This document shows, piece after piece, positions 34,687 through 42,298 of a stretch of 42,298 nt of DNA. Source of the stretch: an uncultured Rhodospirillales bacterium (GTDB lineage Bacteria; Pseudomonadota; Alphaproteobacteria; Azospirillales; Azospirillaceae); NCBI GenBank assembly GCA_903931735.1, contig CAIZDL010000055.1:1-42298 (forward strand). Direction: 5' to 3'. Under the pieces are notes generated by a model. The model was not told where the DNA came from, searched no databases, and worked only from the letters and a program-made list of their open reading frames with translations. A program made the position numbers and the translations under genes. Position 1 is the first letter of the stretch, and each line of letters begins with the position of its first letter.

Positions 34687-36522
34687 GTGCCCGCATATCG
34701 TTCGCGCACCAGCACTCATGGCCGCAACATGGCCGGCGCCCGCAGCCTTTGGCGCGCCACCGGCATGAAAGACGGCGATTTTGGCAAGCCGATCATTGCG
34801 GTGGCCAATTCCTTCACCCAGTTCGTGCCCGGCCATGTTCATCTCAAGGACCTGGGGCAATTGGTGGCGCGCGAGATCGAGGCTGCGGGCGGCGTCGCCA
34901 AGGAGTTTAACACCATCGCCATCGACGATGGCATCGCCATGGGCCACGATGGGATGCTCTATAGCCTGCCGTCGCGGGAGTTGATCGCCGACTCGGTGGA
35001 ATACATGGTCAACGCGCATTGCGCCGATGCGCTGGTGTGCATTTCCAATTGCGACAAAATCACGCCCGGCATGTTGATGGCGGTGCTGCGGCTTAATATT
35101 CCGGCGGTGTTCGTTTCGGGCGGGCCGATGGAGGCCGGGCGCGGCATTATCGGCGGCAAAGCCAAAGCGCTGGATTTGATCGACGCCATGGTTGCCGCCG
35201 CCGACAGCAAAGTTGCCGACGAGGATGTGGCCGAGATGGAACGCTCGGCGTGTCCCACCTGTGGCTCGTGCTCGGGCCTCTTTACCGCCAATTCCATGAA
35301 TTGCTTGATGGAGGCGTTGGGGCTGGCGTTGCCCGGCAACGGCACCATTGTTGCCACCCACACCGACCGTCGAGGCTTGTTTGAGCGGGCGGGCCGGCTT
35401 TCGGTCGAGCTTGCCAAACGCTATTACGAGGGGGACGACGAGAGCGCCTTGCCGCGCTCCATCGCGTGTTTCAAAGCGTTTGAGAACGCGATGGTGCTGG
35501 ATATCGCCATGGGCGGCTCGACCAACACCGTGTTGCATTTGTTGGCGGCGGCGAGCGAGGCCGGGGTTGATTTCACCATGAAGGATATCGACCGGCTGTC
35601 GCGCAAGGTGCCCAATTTGTGCAAAGTCGCGCCCTCCGATCCCGATACCCACCTTGAAGATGTGCATCGGGCCGGCGGCGTTATGGCCATCCTGGCTGAG
35701 CTTGATCGCGCCGATTTGCTGAACCGCGACGTTCCGACCGTTTACGGCACCAGCCTTGGTGCGGCGCTGGAAGAGTGGGATGTGATGCGCAACCCGCTGG
35801 TTCATGATTTCTTTAAGGCAGCGCCAGGGGGTGTGCCGAGTCAGACCGCCTTCAGCCAGTCCAGGCGTTATAAAGACCTTGATCTTGATCGCATGAAGGG
35901 CACAATTCGCAGTCTTGCCGGGGCTTATAGCCTGGATGGTGGCTTGGCTGTGCTTTCGGGAAACCTCGCCCAGCACGGGTGTATTGTGAAAACGGCGGGG
36001 GTTGATCCCTCAATTTTGGTTTTCAGCGGGCCGGCGGTGGTCTTCGAGAGCCAGGAAGCGGCGGTCGCGGGAATTTTGGGCGGAGAGGTCAAGGCCGGTG
36101 ATGTCGTGGTCATCCGCTACGAAGGGCCGCGCGGCGGGCCGGGGATGCAAGAAATGCTCTATCCCACCAGCTACTTGAAATCGCGCGGTTTGGGTAAGGC
36201 GTGCGCCCTGATCACCGATGGCCGTTTTTCCGGTGGCACTTCGGGGCTTTCCATTGGTCACGTGTCGCCCGAGGCGGCGGAAGGCGGCGTGATCGCCCTC
36301 ATTCAGAACGGCGATCTCATTGAAATCGATATTCCCGGCCGGACCCTGACCCTCGCGGTTCCCGATGCCGAGTTGGCCCGCCGTCATAGCAGCCGGAGCG
36401 AAAAGGCGTGGAAACCCGCCGCCAGTGCTCGTAAAGTTTCGCCCGCTCTGCGCGCTTACGCCGCCATGGCTACCAGCGCGGCGCGCGGTGCGGTGCGGGA
36501 TGTTTCGCGGTTGGAGGGCTGA
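34687..36522 (+). CDS. ilvD: Dihydroxy-acid dehydratase
   Basis: [106 protein letters not shown]. Confidence 0.97.
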   Translation: MPAYRSRTSTHGRNMAGARSLWRATGMKDGDFGKPIIAVANSFTQFVPGHVHLKDLGQLVAREIEAAGGVAKEFNTIAIDDGIAMGHDGMLYSLPSRELIADSVEYMVNAHCADALVCISNCDKITPGMLMAVLRLNIPAVFVSGGPMEAGRGIIGGKAKALDLIDAMVAAADSKVADEDVAEMERSACPTCGSCSGLFTANSMNCLMEALGLALPGNGTIVATHTDRRGLFERAGRLSVELAKRYYEGDDESALPRSIACFKAFENAMVLDIAMGGSTNTVLHLLAAASEAGVDFTMKDIDRLSRKVPNLCKVAPSDPDTHLEDVHRAGGVMAILAELDRADLLNRDVPTVYGTSLGAALEEWDVMRNPLVHDFFKAAPGGVPSQTAFSQSRRYKDLDLDRMKGTIRSLAGAYSLDGGLAVLSGNLAQHGCIVKTAGVDPSILVFSGPAVVFESQEAAVAGILGGEVKAGDVVVIRYEGPRGGPGMQEMLYPTSYLKSRGLGKACALITDGRFSGGTSGLSIGHVSPEAAEGGVIALIQNGDLIEIDIPGRTLTLAVPDAELARRHSSRSEKAWKPAASARKVSPALRAYAAMATSAARGAVRDVSRLEG

Positions 36523-36523
36523 T

Positions 36524-37621
36524 ATGATGAAGGCGTTTTTGGCGGGAGCAGCGTTTCTTTTCCTGTCCAGCGCCGCTGTTGCCTGGGCTGAAGACATTCC
36601 GGAACAATTTTTATATGTTACTGCGGGGGGATTGGTCGACCGGGAACAGATCATAATTGCCGGTTCGGAGACGATGACGCCACTCACCCGGGCCATCACC
36701 TCCCGCTGGGTTGCGCGCTGGAAACATCGAGAGCCCGAGATTCAACTGGTGGGGACTCTGGCCGGCTTTTCCCGCTTTTGCGCGGGTGTGGGGAAGGAAT
36801 TCCCCGATATTGTCGCGGCCACCCGCCGTATTCGGCAAGGAGAGTTTGACCGTTGTCTTGAAAATGGCGTTGCCGATATTATCGAGATCTCGGCCGGCTA
36901 CAGCGCTGTGGCGTTTGTCGGGCGGCGCGATGATCAACCTATTTCGCTCACCCCCAAAATTATTTACCAGGCGATCGCCGCCGAGGTGCCCCAGGGCCAG
37001 GATTTGGTGGCGAACGCGAACCTGCGGTGGCAGCAAATCGATCGATCGCTGCCCGCCACTGAAATTCGGTTGCTGATGCCGGGGGTGACTACCGGCACAC
37101 ATAGCTTCATCGACGATGTGTTTCTTCAGGGCGGATGCCGTAAGTTTCCGGTGATCAAGGTCACGTTTGATAAAGTCGATCGTGTGCGCCTCTGTATCAC
37201 GCCCAGGACCGATGGCCGGGTGGTTGATCTTGGCGTGTTCTATGAAGATGTGTTGCCGGCCAAAATGGCTGAGGGGCCGCCCGGTGTTATTGGCATTCTG
37301 CCTTATTTTAAGGCGCTCGCTCACCAGAACACGCTGCGCATTCTGCCCGTTAATGGCGTTTTACCCTCACCTGAAACGATTGCCAACGATACGTATGAGG
37401 GGGTGCAGACGCTTTATTATTACATCAAACGGGCCCATATGCGGAGCCATGAGGGGCATGGTGTCGTGTCTGGTTTGCGCCAGTTTATTCTTGAGGCGAC
37501 AAGCGAGGAGGCGCGTGGCCCCTCGGGATATCTTCAGGCCGTCGGGCTCATTCCCTTGCCGACCGCTCAGCGCGCCGAAGACCGGCGCTCGGCGCTCCGC
37601 CTCGAACGTTTCACCCGGTGA
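36524..37621 (+). CDS. PstS-like periplasmic substrate-binding protein
   Basis: Signal peptide (MMKAFLAGAAFLFLSSAAVAWAED) then IIIAGSETMTPLTRAITSRWVARWKHREPEIQLVGTLAGFSRFCAGVGKEFPDIVAATRRI. Confidence 0.72.
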   Translation: MMKAFLAGAAFLFLSSAAVAWAEDIPEQFLYVTAGGLVDREQIIIAGSETMTPLTRAITSRWVARWKHREPEIQLVGTLAGFSRFCAGVGKEFPDIVAATRRIRQGEFDRCLENGVADIIEISAGYSAVAFVGRRDDQPISLTPKIIYQAIAAEVPQGQDLVANANLRWQQIDRSLPATEIRLLMPGVTTGTHSFIDDVFLQGGCRKFPVIKVTFDKVDRVRLCITPRTDGRVVDLGVFYEDVLPAKMAEGPPGVIGILPYFKALAHQNTLRILPVNGVLPSPETIANDTYEGVQTLYYYIKRAHMRSHEGHGVVSGLRQFILEATSEEARGPSGYLQAVGLIPLPTAQRAEDRRSALRLERFTR

Positions 37622-37632
37622 AGGAGAGAGCC

Positions 37633-38331
37633 ATGAAGAGAGTCGCGCTCGCTGCTTTTGTTTTGGTCGCCGGGAGTGCCGAGGTTTCGGCCCAGGGCCA
37701 GAGGGTCGCTCCCTCGATCAACGCGGTGCCCAGCGCCATTGCCACCGCTGCCGTCGCCCCGGCCGATGTCGACGAGAACGACGACCCTACCGATGATCGT
37801 AATATTGGAGAGTTGGTCGCCAGTTATGGTAGCGGTATTTGGACTTGGATCAGTTATAGTTTTGGGTCTCTGTTTGCGGCGGTGACACCTCCGACGCCTG
37901 CGGCGATGGTCAAAAAATTTCAGGAGAGTGATGAGAAGTCGACTTTCTTTTCGATGATCGGAGATTGTGGGTATAAAATTAAAGAGATTGAAAATGGCAT
38001 CGGTCTTCCGCCCGATGTTACTGTTAAGTTTGGCCGTATTCGCAATCTTTCCGATGCTGACATTGATTATATCGACCGGGAGCTTTCGCGCTGGGAGCAG
38101 AGAGAGCCGGGAGCGATTGCCGGAGCCCAACGCGCGGTGATCACTACTCTGGTTTCGATCAATCAGAGCGATTCTTATGTTGTTGATTCCATGCGGTTGC
38201 GGGTCCTGCCGCTGCCCCAGGTGAAATTCAGCCTCGCCCCGACCATCGGCGGGCTCGGCTGGGAGGGCAGCCAACTCATGCGCGCGATCCAGCGTCTCGA
38301 CCGGCGAGTGGCGGATTTCAAGTTGAAATAG
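37633..38331 (+). CDS. Secreted/periplasmic hypothetical protein
   Basis: Signal peptide MKRVALAAFVLVAGSAEVSAQ; no family recognised; 11-nt gap to the upstream binding protein gene. Confidence 0.65.
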   Translation: MKRVALAAFVLVAGSAEVSAQGQRVAPSINAVPSAIATAAVAPADVDENDDPTDDRNIGELVASYGSGIWTWISYSFGSLFAAVTPPTPAAMVKKFQESDEKSTFFSMIGDCGYKIKEIENGIGLPPDVTVKFGRIRNLSDADIDYIDRELSRWEQREPGAIAGAQRAVITTLVSINQSDSYVVDSMRLRVLPLPQVKFSLAPTIGGLGWEGSQLMRAIQRLDRRVADFKLK

Positions 38332-38428
38332 CGACCGGGTGGATTTTTTGCGTGGGGTCGGCTAGGCTGGCGTCTTCGTCGGGCCGTGACGTTTGGCCCA
38401 CCCCGCAACACTGCCTCGCCGGTTGGTC

Positions 38429-39619
38429 ATGTCCGCTGCTTCCAAAGGTCGGGTCCTCCAAGTTCTGGAGACTTATTTGCCGCTGATCGGCGGTGCCGAG
38501 TTTCATCTTCACTATTTAACCCAAAACCTTATCGAACAAGGCTGGGAGGTGGAGATTGTTACCGGCTTGGCGGATGACGCCACGGTTGAATACCAGGATA
38601 TTTGCCCTGTGCATCGGCTGCCCCATGCGGTGGGGCGGCGGGCATTGCCCTATTTCTTTGTTTGGCTGGCCCGGTTTATCCGGATGTTTCCCAAGTTTGA
38701 TGTTATTCACGTTCACCACACCTCGTTTTTGTCGTTTGTGGCGGTGATCGCGGGCTGGCTGACCGGCAAGCGCATCGTGGTGACGCTGCATGGGCTCGGG
38801 GTGCTGGATAGCGGGGTTGGGCGGTGCCCGATCCGTTTGATGTATCGGTGGCTCTCCATGAAGGGGGCCGGGCGGATCATTGCCACCAGCGAGGAAATGA
38901 CCGCCGTGGCGGTGCGTTTCGTTGCGCGCGACCGCGTGGTTGAGGTGACCAATGGCGTTGATACCAAACGCTTTTCCGCCACCGGAGACCGGAGTTTCGA
39001 GCACGTTGGCGAAACGCTGCGTCTTGCCACGCTGCGCCGGATGAACCCGAAAAACGGTGTTCACTTCGTAATCGATGCGTTGGGGTTGGCCTGGGATACC
39101 TTGAGATTTCACCTCAGAATGGCCGGGGATGGCCCTTTGCGTCCGGCGATCGAGGCGCGGATTGCCGAGTTTGGCCTCGTTGGCCGGGCGACGTTCGAGG
39201 GCTTCCTCAATCATGATCAGGTCAAGGGGGTGCTCGACGAGACCGATCTTGCGATGTTCCTGTCCACCGCCGAGTCTACCAGCCTTGCGGCGCTGGAGTG
39301 CATGGCTATGGGCTGTATCGTGGTGTGCAGCAACGCTGGCGCCTTCCCGCTTTTTGTGCGCGATCGGGAGACCGGGTTCATCATTGATTTGTTCGAGCAG
39401 GGCCAGTCCGACTATGCGGCGCCGCTTCACTTGGAAGCGTGGCAAAACCAGCGCATCGCCGAAACCCTGATCGCGATTCAGGCGATGCCGGCCGCCGAGT
39501 TAAGGGCCATATCCGAGGCGGCGCAGGCCTATGTTCGCGCATACTTCGATTGGTCGGTGATTACCGCAAACACGGTGGCCCAGGCTTATCAGCCGCTTAT
39601 CAAGAGGCGGGCTGGGTGA
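38429..39619 (+). CDS. Glycosyltransferase family 4-type (GT-B) protein
   Basis: RVLQVLETYLPLIGGAEFHLHYLTQNLIEQGWEVEIVTG; VIHVHHTSFLSFVAVIAG; GVDTKRFSATGD; AMFLSTAESTSLAALECMAMGCIVVCSNAGA. Confidence 0.88.
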   Translation: MSAASKGRVLQVLETYLPLIGGAEFHLHYLTQNLIEQGWEVEIVTGLADDATVEYQDICPVHRLPHAVGRRALPYFFVWLARFIRMFPKFDVIHVHHTSFLSFVAVIAGWLTGKRIVVTLHGLGVLDSGVGRCPIRLMYRWLSMKGAGRIIATSEEMTAVAVRFVARDRVVEVTNGVDTKRFSATGDRSFEHVGETLRLATLRRMNPKNGVHFVIDALGLAWDTLRFHLRMAGDGPLRPAIEARIAEFGLVGRATFEGFLNHDQVKGVLDETDLAMFLSTAESTSLAALECMAMGCIVVCSNAGAFPLFVRDRETGFIIDLFEQGQSDYAAPLHLEAWQNQRIAETLIAIQAMPAAELRAISEAAQAYVRAYFDWSVITANTVAQAYQPLIKRRAG

Positions 39620-41594
39620 TCAGCCGGGACGCCGGGAAGCGCATGTGAGCGATGGTGCCTTGACCGGCCTCGCTCTCGATACCGAGGGAGCCGCCGTGCA
39701 GTTCCATCAGGTTACGGCTGATCGCAAGGCCAAGCCCAGTCCCCTCGATTTTGCGCGATAGGCGCGAATCCGCCTGTTGGAACGGCTCGAAGATGCGCGG
39801 CAGCATTTCCGCGGCGATGCCGGGGCCGGTATCGACGACCGTGATAACCATTTGGCCCGAATCGCCCACCCCGGCGGTCACGGTGACGCAGCCGCCCCGG
39901 GGCGTGAACTTGACGCTGTTGGAGAGCAGGTTGAGCAACACCTGCATCACCGAGCGGCGGTCGGCGCAGATGCGCGGCGCCCGGGGTGATGCGCGCGAGC
40001 CGACCGTCAGCCCGCCATGATCGGCCCGCGCCCGCACCATGGTCAGGCAAGACTCGATCACCGCCGCCACGTCGATGCTTTCCTCAATCAGCTCGAAGCG
40101 CCCGGCCTCGATGCGGGCCATATCAAGGAGGTCATTGATAATTCCCAGTAAATGCTGCCCGCTCTCAAAGATTGTTTCGGCATATTCCACATAACGCGGC
40201 GCCAACGGCCCAAACAGTTCGCGCTTGAGAATTTCAGAAAAGCCGATGATGGCGTTGAGCGGCGTCCGCAATTCATGGCTCATGTGGGCCAGAAATTCGC
40301 TCTTGGCGCGGTTGGCGAGTTCGGCCTGGCTTTTGGCGGTTAGCAACGCCGACTCGGCACTTTTGCGCTCGGTGATATCGCGAATGACGCCGACAAAAGA
40401 GCGGCGCCCGTTGCCGGCCCCGCTGGTATTGAAGTAGTCGCCCTGATCAATGATTTCGGTGATGGCCAGCTCAATTGGCACCAGCGAGCCGTCTTTGCGC
40501 TGGGCGACCAGTTCCCGTTCCTTGCCGATGTTCCAGGCTTGGCCGCCGCGCCGATAGTTGGTCATAAAGACATCGTGCTGATCGTGCATCGGTGTCGGCA
40601 TGAGTACCGCCAGACTGCGGCCGATGACTTCATAGGCGCGCCAGCCAAAAAGTCGCTCGGCGGCATCGTTGAAAGTCTCGATGATGCCCTGTTCGTCGGC
40701 GGTGATCACGGCATCAAACATCGACGATAAAATCGCGTGCATCCGGTTGGCGAAGGCCAGTAATGCCGCCTCGGTGCGCCGTCGTTCGGTAATATCCTTG
40801 AAAATGCTGATCACCAGCATTCGGCCGTTCCAGGCCATGGTTGTGCTGGTAATTTCAACCGGCACGGTACTGCCGTCGGAGCGGCGCACCAACACTTCGC
40901 TGGTCTGGCGCCCGACTTGGTGGGCACGGTGACAAAACAACTCCCAGTAATGGTCGCGCTCGTCGTTGGGGTGGAGGAGCGCCTGGGGGGCGCCGATAAT
41001 TTCGTCGATCGGCCGTTGGACCAACTCCCCCGCTTGCTGGTTGCAGTTAACCACGATGCCGGTTTCGGCGTCGACCACGAAATAGGCCTCACCCGAAACT
41101 TCAAAGATGCGGCCGAAAAAGCGTTCGTCATCGGTGGTGCCGCTCCGCACGCCTTTGGTTTCCCCGGCCGTGTAGTCCCGCGGGGGAGGCGGGGCCGCCG
41201 ACCGATAAACCGGCACCAGCGCCGCCCGTGCGGCAACGTCGTCGGGCATGGCATCGATCAGCGCGAAAATCCCGAGCGCGCTGCCCTCGTCGTTGTAGAG
41301 TGGCGTCCGGCTCTCGATGACCGTGACAACGTGGCCATCGCGGTGGAGGTAGCGCACCGGCACCGGGGCGCAGCCGGCTCCCTCGGCCAACAGGCGCGCG
41401 CGCTCGGCGGCTCGGATCTTGCGGTCCTCGGGCGGAATAATCGTCTCGCCCAGGCTTCCCCGCAATTCGAAGTCGTTATAATTGAGGGTCCGACAAAAAG
41501 CAGGGTTGGTCGCCAAAATCTGCCCGCCCACACCGGTGACCACCACACCTTTTGGTGATCTCCTGAATGTTGTCGCGAGTTTTTCTGGATCCAT
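39600..41594 (-). CDS. PAS-domain sensor histidine kinase
   Basis: Three PAS/PAC-like segments (DITERRRTEAAL, DITERKSAESAL), HisKA FLAHMSHELRTPLNAIIGFSEIL, HATPase LLNLLSNSVKFTPRGG and GTGLGLAISRNLMELHGG. True start likely MDPEKLATTFRRSPKGVVVTGV; the ORF extends further upstream. Confidence 0.92.
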   Translation of the reverse strand: MDPEKLATTFRRSPKGVVVTGVGGQILATNPAFCRTLNYNDFELRGSLGETIIPPEDRKIRAAERARLLAEGAGCAPVPVRYLHRDGHVVTVIESRTPLYNDEGSALGIFALIDAMPDDVAARAALVPVYRSAAPPPPRDYTAGETKGVRSGTTDDERFFGRIFEVSGEAYFVVDAETGIVVNCNQQAGELVQRPIDEIIGAPQALLHPNDERDHYWELFCHRAHQVGRQTSEVLVRRSDGSTVPVEITSTTMAWNGRMLVISIFKDITERRRTEAALLAFANRMHAILSSMFDAVITADEQGIIETFNDAAERLFGWRAYEVIGRSLAVLMPTPMHDQHDVFMTNYRRGGQAWNIGKERELVAQRKDGSLVPIELAITEIIDQGDYFNTSGAGNGRRSFVGVIRDITERKSAESALLTAKSQAELANRAKSEFLAHMSHELRTPLNAIIGFSEILKRELFGPLAPRYVEYAETIFESGQHLLGIINDLLDMARIEAGRFELIEESIDVAAVIESCLTMVRARADHGGLTVGSRASPRAPRICADRRSVMQVLLNLLSNSVKFTPRGGCVTVTAGVGDSGQMVITVVDTGPGIAAEMLPRIFEPFQQADSRLSRKIEGTGLGLAISRNLMELHGGSLGIESEAGQGTIAHMRFPASRLITQPAS

Positions 41595-41748
41595 CGAGGC
41601 GTGCCTTGCGAACCCCAGCTTGGTTGCGGGCTGGTGAGTAGCTTTTACCGTTGATCCCATGCCCTTTGTCTGAGCAACGTACTGAAAAGGTTCGGTGAGA
41701 GTCAACCGGAAGCCGCCGCGAGCACCGGCGGAATCGCATTTTGCCCAA

Positions 41749-41785
41749 AACAAAAAGGCCACCGAGTCTCCCCGGAAGCCTTTGT
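41749..41785 (-). terminator. Rho-independent terminator on minus strand
   Basis: Minus strand ACAAAGGCTTCCGGGGAGACTCGGTGGCCTTTTTGTTTT: AAAGGC/GCCTTT stem followed by T-rich tail. Confidence 0.65.
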
Positions 41786-41799
41786 CACACTTGATCGTT

Positions 41800-42298
41800 A
41801 CCAAAAATTGCGCCCAATTTATCGCAGCCCTCAGCACAACAAGATTTCGACCAATTGTTGCGTCAGCTAGAATCCCGCCACCAGTAACTGTCTTGTCGTT
41901 ACGCATTGCATCTTCAGCGATGTGGCGGCGCTCAGCTCGACGGTCCTTCTCGTATTTTCTTACAACACCATTATTAATAGCCGTGATTGGCAGATTCCCG
42001 AGATGCCGCTTCAGGTGTGCGACCTGGAAGTCAGAGCCCCGCAAGCACTTCACCGACTGCTCGGCCTCAACTCGCCGCCTATCGATTTCCTGCAGTGCGC
42101 AACTGTTGTCCCGAGCGATCTCGGCCACCCTGGACCCCGCCTTGCGCTGGTTAGCTGCCAACTTGGCTGCCGAGTAGCTGTCGAGCAAGGCCGCAACGGT
42201 CCTCTCTTCGGGGAGGGGGGACTCCATTCCGGCAAGGTAAAGCTTCAAAAATCGTTCCGCTTCCGGGCGCGACTCGACACCTGTGCTGATCGCTGATC
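41800..42298 (-). pseudogene. Truncated tyrosine integrase N-terminal portion, continuing beyond window
   Basis: ERFLKLYLAGMESPLPEERTVAALLDSYSAAKLAANQRK...LKRHLGNLPITAINNGVVRKYEKDRRA...ILADATIGRNLVVLRAAINWA matches the integrase core-binding (SAM-like) domain; no catalytic domain follows. Confidence 0.65.

Noticed and set aside
34660-35976. 438 aa minus-strand ORF opposite ilvD
   Set aside because: Shadow ORF of a well-conserved dihydroxy-acid dehydratase.

Overview
This is a GC-rich alphaproteobacterial chromosomal segment, probably Rhodospirillales-like; that taxonomic guess rests on gene content only. Left to right it contains: (1) a minus-strand chemotaxis/oxygen-sensing cluster with two unusual MCP-like proteins flanking an ODP-type diiron metallo-beta-lactamase-fold protein; (2) tRNA-Thr(CGT) with a decayed ~2.4 kb integrative element bounded by a 24-bp direct repeat of the tRNA 3' end, carrying an integrase pseudogene, a broken excisionase-like HTH gene and a primase-like fragment, with three CGCTAGA repeats at each end; (3) a DUF2249/12-TM protein plus hemerythrin pair; (4) a MetY-type lyase; (5) the housekeeping run ffh-rpsP-rimM-trmD-rplS; (6) the hopanoid genes hpnI-hpnJ, then elbB and a methyltransferase; (7) mfd, sdhE, a LysE exporter and an HD-GYP response regulator; (8) a four-gene minus-strand cluster encoding a very large ligand-binding-domain/MscS channel fusion followed by a type I secretion ABC/HlyD/TolC set; (9) pseB-pseC, where pseC carries six in-frame 24-bp tandem repeats; (10) ilvD, a PstS-like binding protein, a secreted hypothetical protein, a glycosyltransferase and a multi-PAS histidine kinase; and (11) a truncated second integrase remnant at the right edge. 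The strongest candidates for something undescribed are the binding-protein-fused MscS channel co-directional with a T1SS whose ATPase has a degenerate signature motif, and the VNTR inside PseC. Family calls come from reading motifs by eye; no database search was run.
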